Below are positions 34,217 through 44,042 of a stretch of 64,000 nt of DNA, one piece after another. Position 1 is the first letter of the stretch. Each line of letters starts with the position of its first letter. Made by a program: the position numbers and the translations under genes. The stretch covers positions 259,403 through 323,402 of the forward strand of contig CAVZRR010000014.1 of the NCBI GenBank assembly GCA_963777725.1. The letters are read 5' to 3'. The notes beneath the pieces are model-generated. The model was given only the letters and a program-made list of their open reading frames with translations. It did no database searches and was not told where the DNA came from. Source of the stretch: RPQJ01 sp963777725. Lineage in GTDB: Bacteria > Pseudomonadota > Gammaproteobacteria > Steroidobacterales > Steroidobacteraceae.

Positions 34217-35200
34217 TCAGCGGGCCGCCACGACCTTCTGGTCGATCGCCCCGAAAATGCTGCGGCCTTCGCGATCGAACATCTCGATGCGCACCCGGTC
34301 CCCGAAGTTCAGGAACGGCGTGGTGGCCTTGCCGTGCTCGACCTGCTCCAGCATGCGGCGCTCGGCGAGGCACGATGAGCCGCGGGAGCGATCATAATTC
34401 GAAACCGTGCCGGAACCCACGATCGCGCCGGCCCCGAGCCGCCGCGTCAGCGTGACATGCTCGATCAGGCGCGGAAAATCGAAGGTCATGTCCACCCCGG
34501 CTTCAGGGTGCCCGAACAGCTGGCCGTTGATGTGGGAGACGAGCGGCAGCGACACTTTGCCGCCGTCCCAGGCATCGCCGAGTTCGTCCGGTGTCACCGC
34601 AACGGGCGAGAAAGCCGTGGCTGGCTTCGACTGGTAGAAGCCGAATCCCTTGGCCAGTTCCGCCGGGATCAGGTTGCGCAGCGACCAGTCGTTGACGAGC
34701 ATCAGCAGCTTGATGTGCGGCCGGGCCTCGGTCGCGGTCGTGCCCATCGGCACGTCGTCGGTGATCACGGCCACCTCGGCCTCGAGGTCGATGCCGTGCG
34801 CCTCGCTCGGCAGCGCAACGTCCGCCGTGGGCGGCAGGAAGTCGTCCGAGCCACCCTGGTAGACCAGCGGATCCGTCCAGAAGCTCGGCGGCATCTCGGC
34901 GCCGCGGGCCTTGCGGACGAGCTCGACGTGATTCACGTAGGCCGACCCGTCCACCCAGTGATGAGCACGCGGCAAAGGCGCGAGCACTTGCGTCGGCTGG
35001 AACGGGAAACTGCCCGCCGCGTTTCCGTCCTCCAGGTCCTGGGCGGCCTCCTCGAGCCGAGGCGCGATCCTCGCCCACTCGTCGAGCGCCGCCTGCAGGT
35101 TCGGCGCAATGTGCGGCACCGGCAGTGCCCGCGACAGGTCGCGACTGACGACGAGGAGTTGGCCGTCGCGCGCGCCGTTCCTGAGCGAGGCGAGTTTCAT
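34217..35200 (-). CDS. fahA: Fumarylacetoacetate hydrolase
   Basis: A 327-residue FAH-superfamily hydrolase, last step of homogentisate breakdown to fumarate and acetoacetate. Metal ligands appear in HGIDLEAEVAVITDDVPMG and the catalytic region LLMLVNDWSLRNLIPAELAK; AGAIVGSGTVSNYD is the conserved GSGTVS turn. Length and the N-terminal SLRNGARDGQLLVVSRDLSR segment match the proteobacterial two-domain form. The ATG at 35200 overlaps the hmgA stop as ATGA, so translation is coupled. It is 31 bases upstream of the aminotransferase start. Related aromatic-pathway hydrolases share the fold, but the neighbours fix the role. Confidence 0.9.
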   Translation of the reverse strand: MKLASLRNGARDGQLLVVSRDLSRALPVPHIAPNLQAALDEWARIAPRLEEAAQDLEDGNAAGSFPFQPTQVLAPLPRAHHWVDGSAYVNHVELVRKARGAEMPPSFWTDPLVYQGGSDDFLPPTADVALPSEAHGIDLEAEVAVITDDVPMGTTATEARPHIKLLMLVNDWSLRNLIPAELAKGFGFYQSKPATAFSPVAVTPDELGDAWDGGKVSLPLVSHINGQLFGHPEAGVDMTFDFPRLIEHVTLTRRLGAGAIVGSGTVSNYDRSRGSSCLAERRMLEQVEHGKATTPFLNFGDRVRIEMFDREGRSIFGAIDQKVVAAR

Positions 35201-36327
35201 CGCGGGGTCTTCCAGCTGTCGACGTAACCCGTCCACTCGACGCTTGCGGCGCCCGACCCCACGTCGAGCGCATCGCGCGTGTCGATCATGACCGCGTACT
35301 CGTCGGTCGCGGGCTTGGCCTGCTGGAACATGCGCGTCAGGGCCTTCGGGTGTGGACCATGCGTGAAGCCGCCGGGGTGGAACGTCATCATCCCAGGGTG
35401 GATGTTGTCGCGACTGAAGAAGTCGCCCGCATGGTAGAACAGCACCTCGTCGTAGTCGTCGTTGTTGTGGAAGAACGGCACTTTGAGCGCGCCCGGATCC
35501 GACTCGAACGGTCGCGGCGCGAACGTGCAGACGACGAAACGATTGGCGAGGAACGTCGTGTGGGCCGAGGGTGGCAGGTGGTAACGGTGGCTCATCAGGG
35601 GCCGCAGGTCGCGCACGTTGATCCGCACCACCGAGAGTTCGCCGTGCCAGCCCACTGCGTCGAGCGGGTTGAAGGGATAGGCGATCAACGACAGCGCGTT
35701 GCGGCGCTTGACCTCGACTTCCCAACGCGCCGTGTCGCTCTGCTGCGCGATGAACTCGGCGTCGATCTTCGGGGCATCGAGCATCGCGGGGTCGAAGATC
35801 GCGTGATTCCCGACCAGTCCCTTCTCGGGCAGCATGTAGCTCGAATTCGTCGCCTCGACCATCAGCACGTCGATTGCGGCGGCGCATTCGATGCGCCACA
35901 TCGTACCGCGCGGCAGCACGACGTAGTCGCCAGCCTCGAGCGCCAGGTGGCCGAAGTCGCAATGCAGGTCGCCGGCGCCGGAGTGGATGAACAGCAGGTC
36001 GTCCCCGTCTGCATTGCGGGCGAGACGCGGCATGCTCGACGCGAGCCGCCAGTAACGCATCCGGCAGTGCGCATTTGTCAGCAACTGGGCGGCCGACCAG
36101 GGACTGCAGCCGCTCACCGGAAGCTTCGTGAGGTCGAAAGCGTGTGGCTGCAACGGCCCCGTGAAATCCGTCCAACCCGTCGGCGGATGCCGGTGATGAA
36201 AGAACGCGGCCGGGCCGAAGAACCCCTCCTTGCTCATTTCCCGCTCATACGTGCCCTGCGGCAAGTCGCAGTGCGCCTGCCTCGAGGCCGTCCCCTCCAC
36301 CCTCGAAACCGGTATGTATCGTTTCAC
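35197..36327 (-). CDS. hmgA: Homogentisate 1,2-dioxygenase (short form)
   Basis: A cupin-type iron dioxygenase (376 residues) that opens the homogentisate ring. The C-terminal cupin carries FHNNDDYDEVLFYHAGDFFS, MTFHPGGFTHGPHP and the downstream DEYAVMIDTRDALDV; the histidines and glutamate there are the expected iron ligands. It is shorter than the 430-450-residue form of other bacteria and man, as seen in several gammaproteobacterial homologues. Start ATG at 36327. A run of TATCCCC heptads separates it from hppD, and fahA overlaps its end. Confidence 0.88.
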   Translation of the reverse strand: MKRYIPVSRVEGTASRQAHCDLPQGTYEREMSKEGFFGPAAFFHHRHPPTGWTDFTGPLQPHAFDLTKLPVSGCSPWSAAQLLTNAHCRMRYWRLASSMPRLARNADGDDLLFIHSGAGDLHCDFGHLALEAGDYVVLPRGTMWRIECAAAIDVLMVEATNSSYMLPEKGLVGNHAIFDPAMLDAPKIDAEFIAQQSDTARWEVEVKRRNALSLIAYPFNPLDAVGWHGELSVVRINVRDLRPLMSHRYHLPPSAHTTFLANRFVVCTFAPRPFESDPGALKVPFFHNNDDYDEVLFYHAGDFFSRDNIHPGMMTFHPGGFTHGPHPKALTRMFQQAKPATDEYAVMIDTRDALDVGSGAASVEWTGYVDSWKTPR

Positions 36328-36331
36328 TGCC

Positions 36332-36375
36332 CCACCCTCTTCCTATCCCCTATCCCCTATCCCCTATCCCCTTCC
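36332..36375. repeat. GGGGAT(A/G) heptad element, partial copy C
   Basis: The sequence GCCCCACCCTCTTCC is followed by four TATCCCC heptads. It matches one half of copy A read in reverse complement (GCGGCACCCTCTGAC plus heptads). The other half is missing. It fills the hppD-hmgA gap inside the operon. Confidence 0.7.
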
Positions 36376-37422
36376 TCAAATGACTCCCCTGCGCTCCTGG
36401 TCGAGCTCGATCGACTCGAACAAGGCGCGGAAATTGCCTTCGCCGAAGCCTTCGTTGCCCTTGCGCTGGATGATCTCGAAGAAAATCGGCCCGATGACGT
36501 TCTTCGTGAAGATCTGCAGCAGGATCCCGTCCTGGTCGCTGCCGTCGATCAGGATGCCCCGCTTCGCGAGTTCGTCAAGCGACTCGCGGTGGCCCCGCAC
36601 ACGCGTCGTCACGCCTTCGTAATAGGTGTCGGGCGTGTCCTGGAAATCGATGCCGTTGCTGCGCAGCTGATCCACCGACGCGTAGATGTCGTCCGTCGCG
36701 AGCGCGATGTGCTGGATGCCCTCGCCCTTGTACTCGCGCAGGTACTCCTCGATCTGCGACTTGTCGTCCTGCGACTCGTTGATCGGGATGCGGATCCTGC
36801 CGCACGGGCTCGTCAGCGCGCGGCTGAAGAGCCCCGTCTTCTTGCCTTCGATGTCGAAGTAGCGGATCTCGCGGAAGTTGAACAGGCGCTCGTAGAACCC
36901 GGCCCAATGATCCATGCGGCCGCGCTGCACGTTGTGCGTCAGGTGATCGATGACCGACAGGCCCGCCGCGCGGCTCGGGGCAGCCTGTGGGACTGGCACG
37001 AAATCGACGTCGTAGATCGTGCGGTCGCCGTAGCGGTCGACCAGGTAGATGATGCTGCCGCCGATGCCCTCGATCGCCGGGATGTTGAGTTCCATGGGCC
37101 CGACCGGGTTCGCGACGGGCGTGGCGCCGAGATCGCAGGCGCGCCTGAAGGCCGCCGCGGCGTCACGGACGCGGAAACCCATCGCGCAGGCCGACGGGCC
37201 GTGCAATTGCGCAAAGCGCTGGCCGAATCCCTCGGGCTCGGCGTTGATGATGAAGTTGATGTCGCCCTGCTTGTGAAGCGTGACGTTCTTGCTGCGATGG
37301 CGGGCCACCACCGGGAATCCCATGCGCTCGAACAGCGTGCGCAGCAGGACCGGGTCGGGCGCGGTGTACTCGACGAACTCGAAGCCGTCGGTGCCCATCG
37401 GATTGTCGAAAAGGTCGGCCAT
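36376..37422 (-). CDS. hppD: 4-Hydroxyphenylpyruvate dioxygenase
   Basis: HPPD (348 residues) makes homogentisate from 4-hydroxyphenylpyruvate. Two VOC domains are clear. The iron ligands sit in VIDHLTHNVQRGRMDHWAGF (His), EGIQHIALATDDIYASV (His) and IGPIFFEIIQRKGNEGFGEG (Glu). The start MADLFDNPMGTDGFEFVEY is the usual proteobacterial N-terminus; GGGGGACGAGC precedes this ATG. A perfect 6-2-6 palindrome is 21 bases upstream. It is the first gene of the tyrosine catabolism set. Confidence 0.96.
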   Translation of the reverse strand: MADLFDNPMGTDGFEFVEYTAPDPVLLRTLFERMGFPVVARHRSKNVTLHKQGDINFIINAEPEGFGQRFAQLHGPSACAMGFRVRDAAAAFRRACDLGATPVANPVGPMELNIPAIEGIGGSIIYLVDRYGDRTIYDVDFVPVPQAAPSRAAGLSVIDHLTHNVQRGRMDHWAGFYERLFNFREIRYFDIEGKKTGLFSRALTSPCGRIRIPINESQDDKSQIEEYLREYKGEGIQHIALATDDIYASVDQLRSNGIDFQDTPDTYYEGVTTRVRGHRESLDELAKRGILIDGSDQDGILLQIFTKNVIGPIFFEIIQRKGNEGFGEGNFRALFESIELDQERRGVI

Positions 37423-37442
37423 GCTCGTCCCCCGAACAATTC

Positions 37443-37456
37443 GTTTCAGTTGAAAC
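37443..37456. promoter_or_regulatory. Candidate operator upstream of hppD
   Basis: GTTTCA-GT-TGAAAC is a perfect palindrome 21-34 bases upstream of the hppD ATG. The position and the AT-rich half sites suit a repressor of the MarR, TetR or IclR type that senses an aromatic intermediate. No regulator gene is adjacent, so the binding protein is unknown. Confidence 0.5.
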
Positions 37457-37621
37457 TGTAGGGGCGCGATGGTACTGCAGGTGCGGCGCAGCATGCCAAT
37501 GCGCAGTCGCCAAGGACGTCCTGAGCGCGAGGGTCGATGATATCGAGAAGTTTGAACTCGGGCCGCGCGATCCGGTCACTGCACTGTGACGCCGAATTCA
37601 CGCAAGTCGGAGGAAAAACAC

Positions 37622-37720
37622 ATGAAGTACCTGATCGCCCTGGCCGTCCTGCCCCTCCTGATCATGCTGAAGATCGAGCGAGACATGGTCTTGCGGATCG
37701 CGAGGCGCCGGATACCGTGA
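37622..37720 (+). CDS. Candidate 32-residue membrane peptide
   Basis: A short reading with a strong ribosome site (GTCGGAGGAAAAACAC directly before ATG). The peptide starts KYLIALAVLPLLIML, a single hydrophobic helix, and continues with a basic amphipathic tail ending RRRIP. Its size and shape resemble small inner-membrane peptides. No relative is recognised and short readings occur by chance, so the ribosome site is the main support. It lies alone between divergent hppD and convergent tRNA-Lys. Confidence 0.4.
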   Translation: MKYLIALAVLPLLIMLKIERDMVLRIARRRIP

Positions 37721-37842
37721 GGACACGGACTGCTCTTGAGGGTGGCGGACGCCGCCTGGTGACTCTATGCTGACTCGAGTGGGCACCCGACCCCGCCGGA
37801 CTGCGTTGAAGCGCCACAATGCCTTGTTTTATGGTGCTTTAA

Positions 37843-37917
37843 TGGTGGGCCGTGATGGGATCGAACCATCGACCAACTGGTTAAAAGCCAGCTGCTCTAC
37901 CGCTGAGCTAACGGCCC
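37843..37917 (-). tRNA. tRNA-Lys (anticodon TTT)
   Basis: A full cloverleaf: acceptor GGGCCGT with ACGGCCC, D arm with TAGCTCAGCGGTAGAGC, anticodon loop CTTTTAA between CTGG-type stems, T arm GGTTCGATCC. The 3' CCA is encoded. It is 44 bases upstream of the queC region end on the same strand. Confidence 0.97.
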
Positions 37918-37961
37918 GCCGTGGGGAGGGTCGCGAATGATACCGGATCGGGCCCGGCCGA

Positions 37962-38676
37962 TCACCGGTACGGGGTCGGATCGGGTACGCCGGCCGCGGC
38001 AAACCCGTCGCGCCGCAATCGACACGAATCGCACACGCCGCAGGCCCGGCCCTGCGCGTCGGCCTGGTAACAGGACACCGTCAGGCCGTAATCCACGCCC
38101 AGCGCAACGCCTCGCTGGATGATCTCGGCCTTGCTCAGCGAGATCAGCGGTGCGCGGATGCGCAGCCGCGTGACATCTTCGCACACCGGCCCGGGTCGCG
38201 AGATTGGCCATCCGCTCGAACGACTCGACGAACTCCGGCCGGCAGTCCGGGTAGCCTGAATAATCGACCGCATTGACGCCGATGAAGATGTCGTGCGCGC
38301 CGAGCACTTCACTCCAGGCCAGCGCCATCGACAGGAAAATCGTGTTGCGCGCCGGCACGTAGGTCACCGGGATGCCGCCCGACGGCGTCTCCGGCACCGC
38401 GATCGACGGGTCGGTCAGCGCCGAGCCGCCAAAAGCCGCGAGGTCGATGGTCATCACGCGATGCTGGACGGCGCCGAGTGCAGTCGCGACGCGCCGGGCG
38501 GCCGCCAGTTCGGCTTCGTGTCGTTGGCCGTAGGCAAAGCTCAGCGCGTGGCACGCGAATCCCTCGGCGCGAGCGATCGCGAGGCAAGTCGCGGAATCGA
38601 GTCCACCGGACACCAGCACCACGGCCGGTGGCCGCAACGACGCCTCAGCTGCAACGGGTCCGGCAGGCGCGTTCAT
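37962..38676 (-). pseudogene. queC: 7-Cyano-7-deazaguanine synthase QueC, one-base frameshift
   Basis: QueC converts carboxy-deazaguanine to preQ0 with ATP and ammonia. The first frame gives the P-loop VVLVSGGLDSATCLAIARAE, YVPARNTIFLSMALAWSE and DCRPEFVESFERMANLATRA. The second frame gives LRIRAPLISLSKAEIIQRGV, DYGLTVSCYQAD and the zinc site CGVCDSC. Removing one base at about 38181-38187 joins them into a normal 237-residue protein. Overlap of the start with the queE stop (ATGA) is intact. Since queE and gluQ are whole, a sequencing error is the simplest explanation; a real loss would stop queuosine synthesis from GTP. Confidence 0.88.
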
Positions 38677-39311
38677 CGACCGGGCTCATTGCCCCAGAGA
38701 ACCTTGTGCAACTGCACCTGCAGGCGGACGTCCAGCCGGTCGGCGAGGATCCATTCCGCGAGCTCGCGCGGCTCCACCTGGCCCCAGCTCGGGGACAGCA
38801 GCACCTGGCATGGCATCGGGCCCTCCGCTTTCAGTAAATCGCGGGCCCATTCGTAATCGCTCCGCGAGCAGACGACGACCTTCAACTGGTCGCGGGCGTT
38901 CAGCACGCCCAGGTTCGCGAGCTTGTTGCGTGCGACTTCGCCGGAATCCGGTGTCTTCAGGTCCACGACGCGGCTGACCCGCGGGTCGACCGGGGCCACG
39001 TCCATGGCGCCACTGGTCTCCAGCGACACCTGGTAACCCGCATCGCAGAGGCCTTCGAGCAGATCGAGGCACGCCTTCTGCGCCAGCGGCTCGCCGCCGG
39101 TGACGCACACGTGACGGACGCCACTGCCGTTCGCCACCTCGAGCAGCTGCTCGACGCTGCGCCATTCGCCGCCGTGAAAGGCGTACTGGGTATCGCAGTA
39201 CACGCAGCGCAGCGGGCAACCGGTGAGCCGGATGAACAGCGTGGGCCAGCCGATCGCGTCGGCCTCGCCCTGGATCGAGACGAAGGTCTCGGTGATCTTC
39301 AGGCGGCTCAC
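38673..39311 (-). CDS. queE: 7-Carboxy-7-deazaguanine synthase QueE
   Basis: A 212-residue radical SAM enzyme that contracts the ring of carboxy-tetrahydropterin in queuosine synthesis. The iron-sulfur cysteines are in LTGCPLRCVYCDTQYAF (C-x3-C-x2-C) and VCVTGGEPLAQ is the SAM-binding GGE motif. VSLETSGAMDVAPVD and VDLKTPDSGE are conserved in the proteobacterial form. It overlaps cpoB at the start and queC at the end by four bases each, so the Tol-Pal and queuosine genes appear to be one message. Confidence 0.95.
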   Translation of the reverse strand: MSRLKITETFVSIQGEADAIGWPTLFIRLTGCPLRCVYCDTQYAFHGGEWRSVEQLLEVANGSGVRHVCVTGGEPLAQKACLDLLEGLCDAGYQVSLETSGAMDVAPVDPRVSRVVDLKTPDSGEVARNKLANLGVLNARDQLKVVVCSRSDYEWARDLLKAEGPMPCQVLLSPSWGQVEPRELAEWILADRLDVRLQVQLHKVLWGNEPGR

Positions 39312-40063
39312 CGGCGCTCGACGTCCATCCTTGCCAGGCGCTCCTGGGCCAGCCGGGCCGCATCGGACCCCGGGTATCCCGACGCCACTCGCTCGAGCGT
39401 CGTGCGGGCATTGCGAAACGCCTTGAGCTCGTACTGGCAGAAGCCCACCTTGAGCTCGGCGTCGCCGGCCTTCCGCGAATCGGGGAACCGCGCCAGCATG
39501 TCCTGGAAGGCCCGCAGTGCCGCTTCATAGTTCTTCTGCACGTACAGCGCCTCGCCGAGCCAGTAGCCGGCATTGTCGGCGCGCGGACCGTCCGGATATT
39601 TCGTCAGGTAGAGCTGGAAGCCACGCACGGCATCCTCGTACCGGCCGGCCTTGAGCGCTGCAAAAGCGTCCCCGTAGACGTTCGCCTCGTCGTCCACCCG
39701 GATCTGGTCCGCCGACGGCGGCGCGGTGCCCGTAGCCGCCGTGGGAGCCGCGCCGTGCTCGAGCAGCAGCAGTCGCCGGTCGAGGTCGCCGTACAGGTCG
39801 CGCTGCTGCTGGCGCAGCGTCTCGAGCTCGTGCCGCGCTTCCTCGATCTGGCCGCGCAGCGTGCGCAACTCGGCGCGAGCAGATTCGATCTGCTGCTGCA
39901 TCGGCACCAGGTTCTCGTTGGCCCGCTCGACCGTGCCCAGCCGGGCGTCCATCTCGTTGGCGCGCGCCTCGAGTTCCTTGTTGCTGGCCGTGCGGCCCTG
40001 GGCGGACGTGGCCAGCGCGAGCAGGCCAGCCATCACGGCGATGACGATCGGGCGTGCGTTCAT
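39308..40063 (-). CDS. cpoB: Cell-division coordinator CpoB (YbgF)
   Basis: A periplasmic protein (251 residues) that links outer-membrane constriction by Tol-Pal with PBP1B. A signal peptide (VIAVMAGLLALATSAQG) is followed by a coiled coil at about 28-95 and three TPR-like repeats from about 128 (YGDAFAALKAGRYEDAVRGF; YWLGEALYVQKNYEAALRAF; ELKVGFCQYELKAFRNARTT). The length is normal. It starts 7 bases after pal. Confidence 0.93.
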   Translation of the reverse strand: MNARPIVIAVMAGLLALATSAQGRTASNKELEARANEMDARLGTVERANENLVPMQQQIESARAELRTLRGQIEEARHELETLRQQQRDLYGDLDRRLLLLEHGAAPTAATGTAPPSADQIRVDDEANVYGDAFAALKAGRYEDAVRGFQLYLTKYPDGPRADNAGYWLGEALYVQKNYEAALRAFQDMLARFPDSRKAGDAELKVGFCQYELKAFRNARTTLERVASGYPGSDAARLAQERLARMDVERR

Positions 40064-40070
40064 CGGCGCC

Positions 40071-40607
40071 TCACTGAGCGTGCACGAGCTCGACGCGCCG
40101 GTTCTGCGCGAGCGCTGCGTCGTCGGAGCCTTCCACTGCCGGGCGTTCCTCGCCGTAGCTGACCGTGGTGATCTGCGCTTCGGCCACGCCCTGCAGCATC
40201 AGCGCGCGGCGGACGGTTTGCGCACGGCGCTCGCCGAGACCGATGTTGTACTCGCGGGAGCCCTTCTCGTCCGTGTGCCCCTCGAGGCGAACGCGCGCGG
40301 TCGGGAACTTGACGAGGTACGCGGCGTGGGCCGCCACGACCGGCACGTACTCGGCACGAATCTCGCTGCTGTCGAAGTCGAAATAGACGATGCTTTTCTG
40401 CTGCAGGTCGGCCAGCGCCTGCTGCTGCGGCGTGAGCGGCCCGCCAGCGGCGCCCGAGTCCTCCGCTCCGAGGCCACTGGTGCCGGCGGCACCCGCGTCC
40501 GTCGTCGAGGCGGCCCCCGAGGTGTCGGGCTGGACCTGCTTCGGCTTCTGGCAGGCGGCGAGGCCGAAGGCGATGACGACGACGGCAAGGGCGTGAATGG
40601 GCTTCAT
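40071..40607 (-). CDS. pal: Peptidoglycan-associated lipoprotein Pal
   Basis: Pal (178 residues) anchors the outer membrane to peptidoglycan. The lipobox is FGLAAC, giving lipidation at about Cys 19. A Ser/Ala/Gly-rich linker leads to the OmpA-like domain with SIVYFDFDSSEI, VRLEGHTDEKGSREYNIGLG, the peptidoglycan-binding ERRAQTVRRALM helix and NRRVELVHAQ. The ATG at 40607 gives a regular signal; upstream starts do not. It is 89 bases after tolB. Confidence 0.95.
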   Translation of the reverse strand: MKPIHALAVVVIAFGLAACQKPKQVQPDTSGAASTTDAGAAGTSGLGAEDSGAAGGPLTPQQQALADLQQKSIVYFDFDSSEIRAEYVPVVAAHAAYLVKFPTARVRLEGHTDEKGSREYNIGLGERRAQTVRRALMLQGVAEAQITTVSYGEERPAVEGSDDAALAQNRRVELVHAQ

Positions 40608-40696
40608 GTTTCTATGGCTCCTTCGAACAGGCTCGAGCGATGACCGGGGTGCACCGCAGGGTGCGCGCCTTTTACCACAACCTCCAACGGCGAGCA

Positions 40697-42019
40697 TCAG
40701 CGCGCCGGGAACGGCGACCACGCCGGCTCGCGCACGTCGCCCTGGTCCGAGCTCAAGCGCTGCTGGAAGCGCCCGTCGGACGAGACGATCGCGAGCGACC
40801 CGCGACTGCGTTCGCGCGTCGCGTAGATCAGCAGCGCGCCGTTCGGCGCGAAGCTCGGTGATTCATCCTGGCTGGCATTGGTCAGGATCCGCAGGTTCCG
40901 CGTGCCGAGATCCATGACGGCGATCCGGTAGCCGCCTCGATCGAGCGTCACCATCGCGAGTTCCTTGCCGTCGGGCGACAGGCGCGGCCGGGCGTTGTAG
41001 CCGTTCGTGAACGTGACGCGGTCGGCCTTGCGCGAGCCGTCGAGCGCGACCCGGTAGATCTGTGCGTTGCCTGCCCGGTCCGACGTGAAGTACAGGCTCT
41101 GGCCGTCGCGCGACCACTCGGGCTCCGTGTCGATCGCGTCGTCGCTGGTGACGCGCGCGAGGCTCTGCGTGGCGAGTTCCAGCGTGTAGATGTCCAGGTT
41201 ACCGTCGCGGGACAGCGTCAGCGCGAGCCTGCGACCGTCCGGCGACCAGGCCGGCGCGCCGTTGATGCCGGCGCGAGCGGACACGCGGCGACGCTCGCCG
41301 CTGCTCAGCCGTTGCACGTAGATGGCCGAGGCCTTGCCCTCGAAGGAAACGTACGCGAGGCTCTGGCCGTCCGGCGACCACGCCGGCGACATGATCGGCT
41401 CGGTCGACTCCATGACGGTCCGCGGATTGAAGCCATCGGCATCGGCGACGACCAGCCGGAAGCGCTGGCTCGGCGGCCGGCCGTTCACCGTCACGTAGGC
41501 AATCCGCGTCGAGAATGCGCCCGGAACGCCCGTGAGACGCTCGAAGACGAGGTCGGCGATCCGATGGGCCGTGGCACGCAGGCCGCGTTCCGTCGACGGC
41601 AGGCGCTGCGCGAGCAGCGAGGCGCCCGTGCGCACGTTGAACAGCTCGAAGCCGACGGTGAGGCCGGAGGCATCGGGTTCGACGCGGCCGACCACGATGA
41701 AATCGGACTTGAGCAGGCGCCAGTCCTCGAAGCGGATCTCCGCACCCCTCGTGGGACGCGCGACGAGATCGCGCCGCTCGAGCGGCGCGAATCGGCCGCT
41801 CATCTGCAGGTCGTTCGCGATCACCGCGGCCACGTCGGTCGCGACACCTTCGACCTGGCCGCCGAACGGCACCACGGCAATCGGCACGGCATCGCGGACG
41901 CCCTGCGTGATGTCGAGCCGCAACTGGGCGCGGCTCGGTGACGCTGCCAGCAGCAACGCGAGCCCGAGCAGTCCGAGCACTGCAAGCGATCCCCTCGAGC
42001 CCGCGAACTTCATCTGCAT
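40697..42019 (-). CDS. tolB: Tol-Pal system periplasmic protein TolB
   Basis: TolB (440 residues) has a signal peptide (LAVLGLLGLALLLAASPSRA), an N-terminal domain (DITQGVRDAVPIAVVPFGGQ and FAPLERRDLVARP) and a six-bladed propeller with repeated SPAWSPDGQSLAYVSFEG, GAPAWSPDGRRLALTLSRDG and EPEWSRDGQSLYFTSDRAG blades. It releases Pal from TolA-driven complexes. Two ATGs (42019, 42013) are possible starts. It begins 7 bases after tolA. Confidence 0.95.
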   Translation of the reverse strand: MQMKFAGSRGSLAVLGLLGLALLLAASPSRAQLRLDITQGVRDAVPIAVVPFGGQVEGVATDVAAVIANDLQMSGRFAPLERRDLVARPTRGAEIRFEDWRLLKSDFIVVGRVEPDASGLTVGFELFNVRTGASLLAQRLPSTERGLRATAHRIADLVFERLTGVPGAFSTRIAYVTVNGRPPSQRFRLVVADADGFNPRTVMESTEPIMSPAWSPDGQSLAYVSFEGKASAIYVQRLSSGERRRVSARAGINGAPAWSPDGRRLALTLSRDGNLDIYTLELATQSLARVTSDDAIDTEPEWSRDGQSLYFTSDRAGNAQIYRVALDGSRKADRVTFTNGYNARPRLSPDGKELAMVTLDRGGYRIAVMDLGTRNLRILTNASQDESPSFAPNGALLIYATRERSRGSLAIVSSDGRFQQRLSSDQGDVREPAWSPFPAR

Positions 42020-42026
42020 CACATCG

Positions 42027-42911
42027 CTACTCCGTCGGCTTGAACACGATTTCGAGACGCCGCTCGAACGCCCGCGGATCGCGGGGAGCCGGCAGCGGCG
42101 AGGCCCGGAACACGGCATTCGTGATCGACTCGCGCGTGGCCTGGTCGCCATTGCAGGGACCCAGCTTGACGTCGATCACGGTACCACCCGGCGCCTGCGT
42201 CACGTACAGCGTGCACTCGAGACCCGCACGCGCCGAGGGCGGCCGGATCCAGCTGCGCTCGATGGTCTGCACCAGCAGCGAGCGATACTCGTCCATCACA
42301 CCGGAACGGGCGAGCGCGGCGGACTCCTCCTCGGCGGCCAGGCTGCGCTGCAACTCGGCCTCGCGCTCCGCCCTGGCCTTCGCCTCCCGATCGGCCTGCG
42401 CCTGCTCGGCCGCCTTGCGCTTCGCCTCGGTCGCCTCGGCCTTGCGCCGCGCTTCCTCCTCGACGGCCTTGCGCTTCGATTCGACCTCCGCCGCGCGCTT
42501 GCGTTCCGCTTCTTCGGCACGGGCCTGGTCGGCCGCGGCCTTTTCGCGCGCGCGCTCGTCCGCCTGGCGCTTTTCTCGCTCGGCCTGTGCGGCCTTCTCG
42601 GCCTGCGCTGCGCGCTCGGCCGCCGCAGCCTCCTCCGCACGACGTTCCGGCGGTGGTTCGACCGCAGGCTCGGGTGGCTGCGGCGCAGCCTCGACCGGCT
42701 TCGGCGCCGGTGCGGGCGGCGGCGCGGCGCGCGCTTTGGGCGTGGACTGGTCGGACGGCAGATCGGCGACGTAACCCTCGATCGCGAGTTCGACCGGTGG
42801 CTGCTCCGACCTCCATTGCACGGCCGCACCGATCAGTAGCGCGACCAGGACCACGTGCAGCCCGGTGGAACCCGCCAGGGGCCGCAGGTGCTCTTGGAAG
42901 AAACCGGGCAT
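42027..42911 (-). CDS. tolA: Tol-Pal system membrane protein TolA
   Basis: TolA (294 residues) spans the periplasm and couples TolQR energy to TolB-Pal. A single helix (GLHVVLVALLIGAAVQW) is at about 17-33, then a Pro-rich segment, a long Ala/Glu/Lys/Arg helix (about 85-195), and a C-terminal domain with YRSLLVQTIERSWIRPPSAR and LGPCNGD. The helix is shorter than in E. coli (421 residues in total there). It begins 3 bases after tolR. Confidence 0.93.
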   Translation of the reverse strand: MPGFFQEHLRPLAGSTGLHVVLVALLIGAAVQWRSEQPPVELAIEGYVADLPSDQSTPKARAAPPPAPAPKPVEAAPQPPEPAVEPPPERRAEEAAAAERAAQAEKAAQAEREKRQADERAREKAAADQARAEEAERKRAAEVESKRKAVEEEARRKAEATEAKRKAAEQAQADREAKARAEREAELQRSLAAEEESAALARSGVMDEYRSLLVQTIERSWIRPPSARAGLECTLYVTQAPGGTVIDVKLGPCNGDQATRESITNAVFRASPLPAPRDPRAFERRLEIVFKPTE

Positions 42912-42914
42912 CGT

Positions 42915-43355
<441 letters not shown>

Positions 43356-43358
43356 GGC

Positions 43359-44033
<675 letters not shown>

Positions 44034-44042
44034 TCACGCACC

